Source: Hetaerina americana
Taxonomy: Eukaryota; Arthropoda; Insecta; Odonata; Calopterygidae
Reading direction: 5' to 3'
DNA length: 64,000 nucleotides
Assembly: GCA_022747635.1 (NCBI GenBank)
Contig: JAKTNV010000006.1
Span: 64,371,090 to 64,435,089 of the forward strand
The notes beneath the pieces were generated by a model. The model did not search any database, was not told the origin of the DNA, and was given only the letters and a program-made list of their open reading frames with translations. The position numbers and the translations under genes are program-made. Of this stretch, positions 50,138 through 63,400 are shown piece after piece. Each line of letters opens with the position of its first letter. Within the stretch, counting starts at the first letter, position 1.

Positions 50138-50352
50138 AGACGGAAATGGGGGAAACTGCTCAGCCAGGCCATGGCAAGAAATTATATAACGTATAGCACA
50201 AAATAAATAATAAAGAGATAACCAATCAAGGCTTCACACAATAGGTTAAGGCAATATATGAATACTTTGAACAAGTGCTATTGACCGCTCTCGATTAAAG
50301 GATTTAATGGCTGTTCAAATGAAAAGGTTTCGGAGCTAAACTTACACCGTCA

Positions 50353-50370
50353 ACCCCACACCTGACACCA
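50353..50370 (-). other. Primer binding site, tRNA-Leu-like
   Basis: Five bases after the 5' LTR on the element strand comes TGGTGTCAGGTGTGGGGT. Its complement ends in CTGACACCA, as several animal tRNA-Leu acceptor ends do. Position and the TGG start fit a minus-strand primer site. The identity of the tRNA is from memory. Confidence 0.75.
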
Positions 50371-50375
50371 GTTGA

Positions 50376-51031
50376 TGTCGCAGCGCTCCGAATCCGCGAC
50401 AACAAGGGTTGAGGGTATTAATTAAATAACAAGAGCGGTCTTCGGTACGGGTATTTTTATGTGCGTAACAGAAGGTTTGACAGTATGGCGGTACACAGCT
50501 CATGAGACAATGCCGCGAGAGAGTAGGAAGTGAAGGGAAGACTTGGGTAGGTACTTACAGGAGGACAAGAGGATTGACCGGGCTGAAGGGTGACCAGAGG
50601 CGTCGTCGGCGTCGAGTCGTCGGAAGGAACCGGCCGGGGGATGGGATGTAGACCGGTAACTCGAGCGAGCTGGTCTGAAGGTATCGGTGAGGAAGGGACC
50701 GAACCCTTACGTAGCGAGGCTGGTCCGGGGAAGCGGGGATAGGGAGCGGGCGTGGACCGAATTCCGAGCGGAGCACGGCTGGTCCGAGGTTATGGGCGAT
50801 CAGGATCACACTGGCGGGCCACCCGTCTGCCGAGGATGGTCACCCTTTTATCGGAGCTCAGGGTACAAAGGGTAGTCTCTCTTGTGACGCACGGCAGGGC
50901 CGGGGGAATCACTCGTGACTCCGCTCCTGACTCACAACGTTCTCCCGGTATCAGTCCCCGGACTGATTAGCCGGTGGTCGCGGCGGTGGTTTCCAAGAGT
51001 TTGATTGTGCTGACGCATAACCCTTGCAACA
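50376..51031 (-). repeat. LTR, 656 bp (5' LTR of the minus-strand element)
   Basis: Same length as 41344-41999 and, by eye, identical to it. It should contain the element promoter. Ends are TG...CA on the element strand, with CTAC duplicated outside. Confidence 0.95.
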
Positions 51032-51035
51032 CTAC
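51032..51035. repeat. Target site duplication CTAC, right copy
   Basis: Matches 41340-41343. The pre-insertion site would read GGAACTAC joined to GATTGCAATG. Confidence 0.9.
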
Positions 51036-54000
51036 GATTGCAATGAGGCGAGACGGGGAGTGCGCCACCTGTGCAGGGAAAAAAACTATGTGAAGCTACC
51101 TACCTTAAGAGCGACATTCGAAGACGACATGGCCGTAAAAGAAGAGGAACGCGCGTGCCACCCCTTGAATTTAATTGGGACTATAGGTAGCAGCGAAAGC
51201 GTGGATCGTGCGTATGTTGAGGGGGAGGAAGGGTGTGGAATGGAGGCACAAGCCCCAGCTTACGGGAGGGCAAGCTAAAAAGCATTCCACCCAGGGGATG
51301 TGTGCATGCTGGGATGGGGAATGACGTGGGTTGGGTTTATTGGTGAGGTTCATTTGGAAGTTGGATGAAGAGAGCGGTGTTGTGTGTGGGTAGGGAGGCG
51401 GGCAAGTTCTGACGCGGTTCGTTCGGGAGACTGCGAGAGAGGAAAAGTGGGGAGGGAACCGCTGGGCGTGGACTTTTTTTTGTTCATCGCGAGCAGGTGG
51501 GTACACCACTGTAAGTGAAAGGGGAGAGGACAGGCGGGGGAGGGGCCAATGGCGTCTACCCGGGGAGGGAGGAAAGAAGGCAGACGGCAGGCGAACGCAG
51601 ACAGGTGTATAGGCGACTTTTTAACTTACATAAGGTCTGAATTGGTGGGGTGGTTGGTTGCTTTGGGATGAGGGAGAGGAATGGGACCAGAGGGTGTCGT
51701 CATGGCGACAGAATGATGTTGTAGCAGCGTCGAGGAAGGGGCTGTTGGTAATGAATGGAGGATTGGAATTGGATGTGCACGCGTAGATATTTCTTTCCTT
51801 GATGGGAGGAGAGAAAAGGGTTTACAAGGGGGTTAAATTTATGGCCGCGGTTTGGCGCTTGTATGAAATAAAATTGTGCGGAATATTTTGGGGAAAGTAC
51901 AATGAAATCGTCTGACCTTGTTGCAAAGGAATGGGATAGAGTTGTGCATTCCGACGGGAATATAGATAAGATGGTGAGAGCTGGGTAGTCTTCTGTAGGG
52001 CTGAACAATATATGTGATATCGTCTGCGTAATCTACTTGCCGAAACGGGACGATTTTAGACTTGACGTTGTAGTAAGGGTGTCAAAGTAATTTCCTTACG
52101 TACTTCTCCGTAGTTAACTGGGTACTGGAAGGGCATTATGGATGCAGTTACATCGGTAGTGGTAAGACGGATTGTGGGTTTATTGGTGGGAAATGTAGGT
52201 GGTGTCCTCGCCCTATGTGATATGTGTGCGTCACTATGAACCGGGGTCAAGGGACGAGAAAAGCAATATCCTTAACCTCCCAACCCTCCATAGGCCCCCT
52301 TCATAGATAGCACTTCCTCGGTAGTTCCATGTCCCGTGCGCAATTCTAATCGCTCGGTGACGGATGGGTATTAATTGCCCTTCTTCCCAAACCCATTCTC
52401 CGATTAATGATTCCATTGGTCTAGAATGGAATTCCAACGCTGATATCGCTTCTCTCTCCTCTTCTCTTCCTTCCCTTCTCTGACATCCTTTCTACTTCCT
52501 CCTCCCATCTCCTTGTTCCATATCGACGCTGCTGTATCTCAGCATCCATAACGCTGACGTAGTGGTTCCACAGAGAGCTAGCTATCTCCTGCTCATTCCC
52601 ATCCACTTATTTTTATCGCTCCTTCTTAGATGTAAAAATTTAGTGTACAGTGATGAACTTTCTGATGTGATTGCTCTGTCGTGCTGCTTGTGCATTAAAA
52701 ATTTAATTCTCTCCTCTCTTTCTCAACTATTTCATAGCTAGAGCCAGATCGGCGTTGAAAGGCGAGGATTTTTAGTTTCTCTCTTTGTCCAAATTAAAGA
52801 ATTTAACTTTGTTTCCGTCCTAATTTTCAAAGAGTTCTTTCGTTTTTGTTTAACTACGTCCTTAAATATGAGAGTGAATTGCTTTCAACGGACACTATAA
52901 ATTATTAAGTCACTTTAGTTAGTGCAGCATTTGATCATAAATTAAACTAATTCACATCGTTTCATGCAATTTAATGTTAGATGAGATGGTTTAAAAAAAT
53001 CTATGGCCAAGATTAAATATTATGAAGGAAATGAACCTTTCTAGTGTAAAATTTCTCCATTGAACGTTAATATCGGAATATTTCCCATTCTTCCGATTGT
53101 AGTAGACGTGAAATCCCAAATTCTTTTGATGATAGAACCATGTGTGGCGCGATAAGTTATTAAATTTCCTCGGATGACGAATGTATGCATCTGTCATCAT
53201 GAAAAACATTGATTTTTTCAAGATGGCTGACGTTAAATTAAAATAAATGCGGTGCATCATCTACTCAACTAAAATAATCCTTTGGGTTGAGATTCATTGC
53301 ATGATTAAGAGGTATTAGATTGATTCGCAATTCCAATCAATTATCTTGGTATTTTTATAAGAATAAAATATAATCCCATAGTTTAGATAGATATCTACGT
53401 GAAAGAGTAAGAGGAATGAAAAAAAATGTCCATTATTTCATAGTATGCTATCTAATAATCATCAAAGCTTTTAACATCGGAGCATGCCCTGCTCCTGCAA
53501 CAATATTTGTAATTTTATAATATTTATTTTAATTCCAGGTAAAAATAATGAAACAAATAATAATTACTGTCAAGGCAGTGAATTATTCAAATGCAGTTAT
53601 GATAAGTGACGGTCGAAGTCGCCTATTATTATTGCCTCTAACGAGTTAGGTAACAAATGTTCAATGTACATGGAGGAACTGCTGGAGTTAACAGAAAATC
53701 AAATTTCTTTGCTTAAATATTTCGGAGAATAACTACTTTGATCTAAAAAATCGGATGAAATAAAGCTAAAGATAATAATGGTTGTTGATTTGCAAAGAAC
53801 TGTTCTAGCAATTAATTATTTTCTTAACTTATGAAACCTATCCATTCTAAGGTTAAGTAATCGATGAATGTTTACGGGACATTTTATCGGCAGTAATTCC
53901 ACCATTTACGCAAGAAGAGGTTTGCGATAATATAAAACGAACGTTAAAAGTTCTCGGAGATAACGGATGCACCACCGTAAACTAGATTGACCGTCTTCAC

Positions 54001-54360
54001 GTTCGAATGAGTTTACAAGATCCATTCTCTATAGTGATGGAATAGTATAAGACTGATGCTGAATTCTATTTCCTCTGGAATCCCTAGACCCGTTTTCACC
54101 CTCATTGTTTGTGTTGAAAGCATTTTCTTATATAAATTATATATCTCGAATTCCATTCCTTTCTCGTCGCTTAGCCAGTTAACTTAATGAATGGGTTGAT
54201 TGAAATTCAGCGGAAATACTCGGAAACTTGAGTCGTTCAGAATGCAAGGAGTGCATCTCGGGTAATGTAGACACAGCAACGCGCCCCATTGCTGCCTGCT
54301 CACTCTTTTCTTCCCGGCAAAATCCTAAGCAGATGCGCTGCAGCTCGGTCGCGTGGCAGC
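51036..54360. other. Gene-free DNA, purine-rich then AT-rich
   Basis: 51170-52010 is G/A-rich on the + strand and 52400-52610 is C/T-rich. The ORFs are compositional (for example 51171-51509 and 51700-52008 on the minus strand). The remainder is AT-rich with nothing recognised. Confidence 0.5.
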
Positions 54361-54366
54361 CTCACG

Positions 54367-54410
54367 ATATTTATAAGCGTGCTCGTTCGTGCGTGTTTGA
54401 GTGCTCTGTG
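54367..54410 (+). promoter_or_regulatory. Possible TATA-type promoter
   Basis: ATATTTATAAG (54367-54377) resembles a TATA box. It lies in a locally GC-richer, CpG-containing segment (54270-54490) and is followed about 25-30 bases later by GTGTTTGAGTG. A short ORF (54228-54503) crosses it. No downstream gene is recognised, so this is a weak suggestion. Confidence 0.2.
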
Positions 54411-54499
54411 TCCACATTCCGCACTCACGGGCCGGGATTAACAGATTGCCGGCTGCTCTTCTCGCTTCACCGACTTCGAGAACGGCAACCGAATAAGAA

Positions 54500-57400
54500 T
54501 TGAATAAAAAGCACCTTACAGCCGGGAATAAAGTAAGGACAAACTTTTTAACGTTCAACTGTGTTTCACAGCAGCAGGATATCCTTCAATTTACTAACGG
54601 ATGTTTAAGTAGTTCGTTTTAAGTGGTTTATATTAGTTTTAAATGGCAACACTAATTTTGATATTTTGTGAAATAAGATTTTTCCATGCTTGTTCCCTCC
54701 CTTAGTTTTCTCATAATCAAATTTGGAAATAGTATTTTTTTATAATATGCTTAATTTCAAAGTATAGCAGTCTGGAGTTGTAATGTTTTGTGGGTGTTTA
54801 TTTATATCAATTGAAAAATAACGCTCTTTCGCCAAATGTACCATCAAGAAGGAACTTAGTTCGTAATATATTAGTTTAGAAATTAGGAAAATGTCGGTGT
54901 TATGTTAAATCTGTTATCGAGTTCTGTTGAAAAAGGAAGTACCCATTATAATTTTTGATAGCTCAGTTTCATGTGAAATAGAATGCATGGATGTTTCGCC
55001 AATTTTAATGGCCATTACGGAACCACAAATTGTGAATGAACTTTAAAGGATGATTTATGGTTGTGCTTAAGTTAATTGGCAAGAGGGGAGACTTCTAGGG
55101 ACATCTAGGATAGGGACAATTCTAGGATAGACATACTTCTAGGATAGGGATAGGTGGCGCAGCTTTTTCATCAATCCGCACCTGTTTTGATCGAGTTCTA
55201 CAGCCATCGATGAATGATTGAGCGCTGTGAATTAACATTTCGGGGAATGGACTTTTTATATTAACCTTTCCATCCCTTAGGTACATTGGCATGCTTGAGA
55301 TTTATTGTTTACTTTTCTTCATTCACGCGGGGGGAGAATACTTTTTTGTGCCACAGGAAGTAATCATGCTGTTTCACGGAAAATGCCTGCATTTATTATA
55401 AGCGAGAAAAATTCTCCATAGCTTCGGCATGTGTGATTCCAAATGATCATCCTCATAGGCTCTTATTGGCAAAATTATCAATTTTCCTCCTTTGCAATTC
55501 CGTCCGCAACTGCAGTGCAAATTTTCAGTGTGAAGTGTATTTATTCCCGTTGGAAATAACGTATACTACCCTTGGCTCTACACGGAACGATATATCGTCG
55601 TGTAAACGTAATCGGTGGTGTTTAGTGCTTTTGCTCTCGATTTCAGCTTTCCCGGCACGTTTCTTCAAATTAAATTACCGGGTTCCATAGCTGTCTCCCG
55701 CAGTAAACGTCTTCTAAAAATAATGTTAATAATAATGTCTGTAGCCGTCGTGTAGTAAGGCTAGGGTGGTACGTGATTAAATATAAGGCATGCCTTGTGT
55801 TTTAAAATGCTGACCATAGATTTCGTTCTAAATTCCCCGGATGAGTTTGAATGACAGATGTTAGGCGTAATCACGGAACCAAGACCGTTCCGTGGTTAAT
55901 GGTTTATTTTCTCGTCTTCTTCTGGGGTTATTTTTTCCTTCCTTTACCTAAGAGCAGCGTACCTCTTGACAGTGATTTATTGCATATTCTCCATTACTGT
56001 CCTAAAACAAGCAAATAGTTTGCTTTGCTCTGTGATTTTGAAATTATTGTGCAAGTATTAAGTAAGTTAGAAATTTATGCATTCAATCACTTATTCTGGT
56101 GTACGTATTGTATATAAGGATAGTTCAATTTGTTAAATGTCCAGGCCTTCCTGTAGATATATGAGCTTAGAGCCCTCAATGGTACATTTTTTGCGTACAG
56201 AAGAAAGGGTACATTGGTATCGCCAATCAGAACACCTGCCTCATCCACGCTCCCCTCATCATCCACCGATCCCTCACATATATCTGAATGAAATCAACCA
56301 TGATCAAGTTGGGCTTCCCAGCTGCTTTATTTCAAATTAGTCACTTGTGACCTCTTGCACTTTACGTAATAGTTGCATTCGTCGCTTTTGCAGAATTCAA
56401 TAAAATGCTAATGCACTTCCTATTCTGTCAAGGCATTTCATAAATTTAGTCTTATCTTACCTCGGCTCTTGAGTGAAAATGTGCATGGTAAACTTTCCTT
56501 CCCACATCCATGCTTTTGTCATGCACGCGTTAAAGTGCAAGCAGAGTTCCGTATCTCCTTCAGCTGGCGTAAAACCACATTGGACTCCTTAGATTTTTAC
56601 ACAGCTTCAGTACTCAGCTGTTAACCGGACTGAAATAGAAAACTACTTTTTTCCTCTGCTACATATGTGGGAGAGACAGTATTTTCTTTTTCAGTATGAA
56701 TCGCTTCTACAAAGTGACACCTCCAACCATCCGAATTCCTTACGCAGCCATAATAAAATTTCAAAAGAATGTTCGTAAGGCTGGTTATTCTAGAATCCTG
56801 AAATTCATTCTTTCTCCACTTTATGTTGAGGTGCCAAATTTGCTTTCTTTCTGTCGTTTGTGACGACGAAAGTTTGTAAAAATACGCTTAACAATTTACA
56901 CAGCAGACTAAGAAATAACTATGTTCGCACAAAATAGCTAAATATAATATATCCACCTATGACTTCTCAATTCTTCAAAATTCTGACTGATTTAACTGCC
57001 TTATTTTTACTTGCTTTTCCTTTATTTAAAGTTCAATGCGTTAATAGTCACAACTGAATGAATTGAACTGAATGCAGTGCATTTTTTATGTACCCAAACC
57101 TCAGCTGAGAACACCTAAGGTCCTTCTTCCTTCATTCCTTCCAGCATGCCCAACCTATTCCTACTTCTTCCTCGCTTGGCGAAGATTATCACAACTCTAA
57201 TAGTCTTCAACATCCGATTGGCAATCATTCTCATCAATATCCTCAATCTCATCTCTTATTCCGTGTTCATCACAGACATAATCCCATCCAAAGCATTTGT
57301 TTGACTTTTATGAATAATGAATGGTTATGAAAGGCAATGCTCTGAAGTACTCAACGGAGAGTGCGTCAAAAGCGACACCAAAGAACAGTAATACTTAAAC

Positions 57401-59015
57401 TCGCTTTTATTCTAACCAAACTGAAAGCACTTCTGAATTAACTAACTTCGTACACAGCATACCGTTTCCTGTTTCTCCTGGGTATATGCAGCATATTGAC
57501 ACACTAGGAGCAATATCCTATAGGAAACAACTTTTTGCATAAGATTAGACTGCTTTGTAACCTACTTAATGTAATTCGAAAGTTACCATTTAAAATACAA
57601 TTTGTAGTTTCACTGTTGCAGAATGAAGTAATTTGATGCATTTCAATTATTTAATTAATATGCGTATGCAAAGATAAAAGGAACTTTCCGGCTCTACTTT
57701 GCGGAACTCCATGCTTATGACGCGGTTAAGCATCACCTTGCGTTGGTATGTATGGAATTATTTATTTTAAAATTGTAATTAATGGGAAATAAATGTTTTT
57801 ATTGGGAAATAAAAGGTGTGATTTACCCAGTGCGACGATGTTTCACTTATGGACAGCTATTCAGTGTATTTTTTCTGTAGTGATAGTTATTCATTTTGAA
57901 ATCTGATGTTAATGGGAATTGTCTAGAGGCTACATCAGTTAATGTTCCAAACCACAATGGGGATGCGTCACTATGTTTATACGAACGTATCTGCAAAGGG
58001 GGTGTGCGACAAGCCACTGCTTTGGGTTTCATGTCATGTATGCCTATGGTATTCAGCCACCTCTGTCATGACCAAATTGGCACTTTCGACTGATCCTGGC
58101 TTTGTAGGAGGTAATTGGTGATTTGCGTCCAGGGAGTGTGTCTGTGAAAGAGCAACGCACCACGCCCACCCACCCTTTCCCAATCGCTAAATCACAACAT
58201 CTTCCCATACACCCCTTCACCCATTGTTCTTCCCGTGTATGTACCGTCTCTCTTCCTCCGTAATATCTTCAAATTATTCTCCGACGGCTCTCGCCTGCCA
58301 ATGCAGTTTGGCTTCTACCAACCGCACCGATGGGCTAAACAAATTTACGACTCATCAGGATCATAGAAGTTGCAATGCTAAAGAGGTAGCACCTGCGCCG
58401 CGGTGTCGTGGGCATTGACGAGAAGATGGCGTGCGTTGGAGTTGAACCTCGCATACATTAAACATTTCACGGAGACCGAGCAGATCATCGACTGCCCCTT
58501 ATGGAATCAGTGATGTGGATCCGTAATAGATAGGGAGAGAGAAGGCGAAAGGAACTGCTGATGGAGCTGGAGGTTACGGATCGGCGTTGTTGCATTTAAT
58601 TTCGGATTGCATCAGCGGGAAAATAGTATCTTAGAGTTTAAATATCATATACACTTTTCAATACTCGTGGATAAATTTGGCTCATGTCTATCCATTACCA
58701 TCTATCATCGTGTTCGTACATTTTCTCGCCTGTTCTACTAAGAGTTGTAATTTTTATCCTAGTTCACATACTAAATATTTTCACACATTCGTATTTATTC
58801 GTCCAATATTCAAGATTACCAATATATTATTAATTTATATCAATCATACTATGGCAAGCGATTAGGTTATGAGTTTTTTTGTTGATACCAATCATAGTTT
58901 TAAAAATATCGTCATCGCCACAAAGCTGGGCAATGTATGATTCACACTATAGTTGAAGGAAGTTGTTTAAGGAAATCGTTTTTAAAATATTTTATTATTT
59001 TTAACTGGCCAGGTT
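54500..59015. other. Gene-free AT-rich DNA
   Basis: No gene, RNA or repeat family was recognised, apart from the short tandem repeat at 55091-55155. The small ORFs at 55433, 56137, 57847 and 58224 match nothing known. Confidence 0.5.
55091..55155 (+). repeat. Short irregular tandem repeat (TCTAGGATAGGGA)
   Basis: Three copies of TCTAGGATAG and one variant TCTAGGGA within 65 bp, spaced about 15-25 bases. Confidence 0.6.
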
Positions 59016-59024
59016 TCATTTGGT

Positions 59025-59090
59025 TGCAGTATTAGCAGGACTTGAACCTTACACTGCAGTTGTTACGTAGTGAGAACCTCGCTGGTAACT
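59025..59090 (-). repeat. Possible tRNA-like fragment
   Basis: On the minus strand GGTTCAAGTCCTGC (about 59039-59052) matches the pol III B-box consensus. Sequence upstream of it (CAGCGAGGTTCTCACTACG) could be a degenerate D arm and anticodon region. No acceptor stem could be closed. Confidence 0.25.
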
Positions 59091-59499
59091 TGTTTCAGCT
59101 CTTTGGTCATTTCCAATTAAAATTTTAAGATTTGCTCACTAAGACGACGAAGTTCATTCCCCAAGGTTAAATGTCAACATCCTCCGTAATCTCATTAATG
59201 GCAGTTTGTGCATTACCTGATTGTTAAAAATTCTAAATTCATTGATTTAGGTCAATAATTATGAAATTGTAAGGTTTGTTTGACATCATTTTTCTTTCTC
59301 TTTTTGTGGATAGATATTGGAAAACCTACCTTTAAGGTACTGTACAATGTTCAAAACACCCAATCCGAGTGCATCATTTTGGTTGAGTGAAGTTTTATAG
59401 GATATGCCATGGGCTATGAAATGGCATTTTTTTATCCTTTTCATAAAAGTATGACGAAATGCTACGGAGGAACTGTCTATAAATCAGTTTCCCAGCGAG

Positions 59500-60400
59500 T
59501 TTGCCGAGAAGGGTGCGTTCCTTTTGCCTTCCCTTTTACTCTCGTGCCAGTCAGTCCCCCCCTCCTGTTCTTCCTTATAGGTTTCCCTGTCATGCCTTGG
59601 GGTTGATGGTCGGGGTCCTTCGGAGGGTGGGGGCGTGTTTATGGGTGAAGAGACACAGCCTGGCCGCCCCCCTCCACTCTTTATTTTCCTTCCCCGAGGA
59701 ATCGATGCCTTTCCGCTGCGTCAACAGGTTCGTCTCGCCCGCAAGAGAGCGTTAAGACTTCCTTATCTCTCCTGTCACCCTACTTTTTCCCCCGGACCAT
59801 CCCGCCACCCACACCAACGATAGTTCGTCGGGTGGGGTCCCTTCGAGCGGGCGGCCGGGCCGGGTCCGGGTCGAGCTGGGGGTGAGGTGGGTGGGTGGGA
59901 CGTTTCGGACTGGCCGGCGGAAGGAAGTCTCCGCTTCGCCGGGGTCGTGTCGTGGGGGTGGCTTTTGGGACGTGCGTGGGAGCACAAGGCTGAGGCCTGG
60001 CCGTGGGGGCGGTTTGGAGCGGGGGGTGAGAAGTGGGGGTGCACTGGGTGGCAGGTCAGGAGCGTCGTCGGCCCTGCTTTTGCCGGTCCACCCTTCCAAA
60101 TCCAACGAAAAAAAAAGTTTCGAGCTTATTTTTTATACCCGCCCCTTGCCCCATAGTCCCCGCTCTGCATGCGAAGAAGGGCGAAATGGAGAGGAGGGGA
60201 GAGTCGTGGCTCTTGTGTGGCAGAAAGTTGAGTTCGTGTGTTCTCCCTCCCTTCCGCTCGACTGCGATGTTTGGACTTTCGCTGAGAAGGGTTGTCGGGG
60301 TGTCGACGGCGGAGAAAGAAGTTTTCACGGGGACGTAGTAGTGGCCGGAAATGACGCGTGGGTTTTTTTTCGAGTGTGGTTTTATGCCTAGTTTTTGACA
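59500..60400. other. GC- and CpG-rich block
   Basis: This is the longest GC-rich block in the window. At about 59780-60110 the + strand is dense in G and CpG (for example GCGGCCGGGCCGGGTCCGGG near 59851). ORFs are open on both strands (59882-60391 plus, 59752-60105 minus), as expected for GC-rich DNA where stop codons are rare. It could be a CpG-rich promoter or 5' exon region, but no protein or core promoter element was recognised. Confidence 0.3.
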
Positions 60401-63400
60401 CTTTATTTTTCAGGGGTTTGCTGTCAGTCACAAACCTATGAAGCCATGATAGGTCTCCTGAATATTATAAAGAATGAGTAGTGAAATAAATTTCTGGCCC
60501 TGTCCCTGCGTCCCGTTGAATAAGAGAGCTCGCAGAGTACGAAGCAAAAATGGGTTGAAAGTTTATGAAGCATCATGAGGGCTTTTAAAGAGTTGGCATA
60601 GTTAAAGGTCATGTTTCCCAATGCTAATGGGAAAGTCCTTAGTGAGGAGTAGCCATAATTTTGTCTTATCAGAAGTGTACTACTGACTGATGAAAATTCT
60701 GCTAACTGCTGACTATTCCAGAACACATTTGAGCCTGAGTTGCCTTAATGAAACGTTAATGTGGTGTAAAGTCAATTACACTTCGCCCAAAATGCGTAGA
60801 GGATTTATTTTCTATTGGAAACTTATTTAAATTTGTGTATGTTTGTTTGAAATGTGAGTTTTCGAAAGGAGAAATATATATTGTCTGAAAAAATATACTT
60901 CGTGCATCGCTGCTATTACAGGACTGTTAAATCAAGAATTTAAAAAGTCTATTTTGTTTCACCTCCCAATCAAATTCAAAATTTTAATCTCTCCCGTCGA
61001 GCTGGATTATTTTAATTTCTGTTTTAGCTGGTGAATTTATTTGGTTCCTGAAATATTGCCTTGGAATTTCTTTTTTACGTTTTAAAAGTGAGACCTGGCG
61101 TAAGAAAGACATATAGTATGGGAACAGAACAGTCAAAGCTGCGTATTTTAGTTCCCATTATTAATTCGTTAACAAAAATTTTCCTTAGGGAAGTGCCAAA
61201 AAAATGATTGGTAAATGACTGCGGTTGAGGCAGCGTGGGGTTATTCCTTGAAAAGTATGTTACATTATTCCTTCACATTAGTTATATTTAAAAAATTTAT
61301 TCACTGACAATGGCCATTGATTCTTATGCTCGGCTAGGAAGTTAGCGGCCTATTTAACCTTCACTCCGACTATGATTTACTATGGATCTTCCGCTTTTCG
61401 TTCAAATCCTTAAAAATACTTTCAATAATAATTATTTCTTCATATTATTGGTGCAATTTTTATTGTCCTTATGCACCTCATTCAACGAGTCCTTTGGTAT
61501 ACTCAGAAAAAAAAATATTTATTACTCTCAGTCCCTCCTGCCCATTTATTTTAATTGTCAAAATTATTATTCAATAATATATCAGAAACAAAGGTTTTCC
61601 TTTTCCCGGCGTGTTATTTGCGTGATTGAAGGCTTGTGCCTGTTAGTGAAAGGAGTGCTACGTATTCACGTAGGTTTCAAAATTTTTGCAATAAACGCTA
61701 AGTACGTCATAAAAAGGAGCCATTTTAATGTATCTAGATGACTATTCCTTATGCAAACTGAATTATTAAAGGTTATAGCCATATTCCTGAGGCCTCATAC
61801 TTTCAACTGTTTGTGTACATTGTTATTAGTAATTCGCATTTCTGAAGTCTTAATTGATAGTTCCCTTTTTATTAAAGTAAAGTTGCCTTCTGGGAAATTT
61901 TGTCATTTTATTGGTCGGTCGTTAAACGGCCGCTTTTATATCCCCTGCTAAAAAACAATAAAAATTAACCTCACCTATATTTTCTGATATAAAAAATTAA
62001 GACCTGACGAATCGATGCATACTGTATTTCGGTGCTCGTTTTTCCCTTCACCGGGAACCTCGTTGTTGTGGACTCGTTATCATATTGGAACCCATTATAA
62101 CTAATTAGATTTTATTTCAGCCCCTCCTTAATGAGTTTTAAAGAAGATTTCCTGCTTGCCAAGATAAGTGTGGCAAGATTTTGAAATTGTAATCTCTCAA
62201 GTCCGGGAGAAGGATATCTTTTATTGAAGCCCTCTTGAGGAAACGAGGTCAGCCAGGCGTTATTTGTTTAGATTATCGGCTTTTGATCACTTTATTACGC
62301 TTCATTATTCTTTCAAGATATATTGACGTACCAGTTGGGAATTCCTTAGAGGGTGAAATTAATTAATTACTTAATGTGATCACAAGCCTATAATGTAGTT
62401 ACATTACGCTCCAGTAACCACAGAATCCCTCGCTTTCATTCTCTACGCCAATAAAGTCCACTCTCACTCTAATTCTGTAATGAATTAACGTCTCTTTCGG
62501 AGAGGAAAGCAAGTTTTGATATGATGAAGCATAGTTGTGTTGCTTATGCTGCGGAAGTTGGGGTTTAAAGGGAAGTGTTTATGACATTGTAAAAATTAAA
62601 ATCCAAGTATCATTCATGTTATTGAGCGGTGACATCAAATAACAGACTTAAATAAATTTTATCTATCCTTAAATAATGTAGTTAGTTTCTGTTCCAAGAC
62701 AAAGCCTTTCGCCAGAATTTCTCCGTCCCCAACATTATGATCATTACTAGCTAAATACAATTTCTCAAAAATAAAAAAGGCGAACAGAATGGGTATTGGG
62801 AAAATTATATGCTAATATTCAATGAATCCCAAAGCGTATAATAGAGACGCGCGAGTTGAAAAGTGACTCAAGTAGTCGAAGGAATAACGCTTGAGAAAGA
62901 AAGATAGATTTTGGGAGTATTAAGAATGAAAAGATGTATCAGTACGGAGACATGGAGATTCAACGCACCGGGAGGTTTGTATCAACCGGGTGTGGGATTA
63001 TATTCTTTGGACGATATCCGAATAGCCGAAAAGCATTAAATTATGCAACGGTTGAGTTCACCTGAGTAAGCAAACGTGGACTAAAAAAGGATGAGTGGAC
63101 GTAGGAGGTGCTCTTGTTCAGCATATATTCAAATACGTATTCGTATGGTGTGGAAGTTACTCGTGGACTAGTTTCCTAGGAATGGAGCGGTATTCTGAGG
63201 GGGAATGCATTCATTGGTCTTGGCATGAATACTCTAAGAGAACTTCGATCTGAGCGATTCCGAAGTTACCAGATTCAGTTAAGTTCAGAAGAACCTACTT
63301 TGTAAACGTAAAAAAAAAGTAATTGAATGAGTTTGGGTTATATTAACTTTTTTCCATACCCATTTGTGTGGTGTTTATCGCTCATATTGGAAGAAGGGTG

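Larger units (their letters stand above)
41344..51031 (-). mobile_element. Full-length Ty3/Gypsy env-carrying LTR retrotransposon (insect endogenous retrovirus type), 9,688 bp
   Basis: Element order on the minus strand is LTR, primer binding site, gag, pol (PR-RT-RNase H-IN), a small extra ORF, env, polypurine tract, LTR. The domain order with integrase after RNase H places it in Ty3/Gypsy. An F-type env is found in errantivirus-like and some other insect lineages. The tRNA-Leu-like primer site and triple-knuckle Gag are unlike Drosophila gypsy itself, so I do not assign a named clade. Identical LTRs, a clean 4-bp target duplication and open gag and pol show a recent insertion. The only clear coding damage is in env. 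Confidence 0.95.

Noticed and set aside
59752..60391. Long ORFs on both strands in the GC-rich block
   Set aside because: GC-rich DNA has few stop codons. The translations are low-complexity Pro/Arg/Gly-rich and match no family I know.
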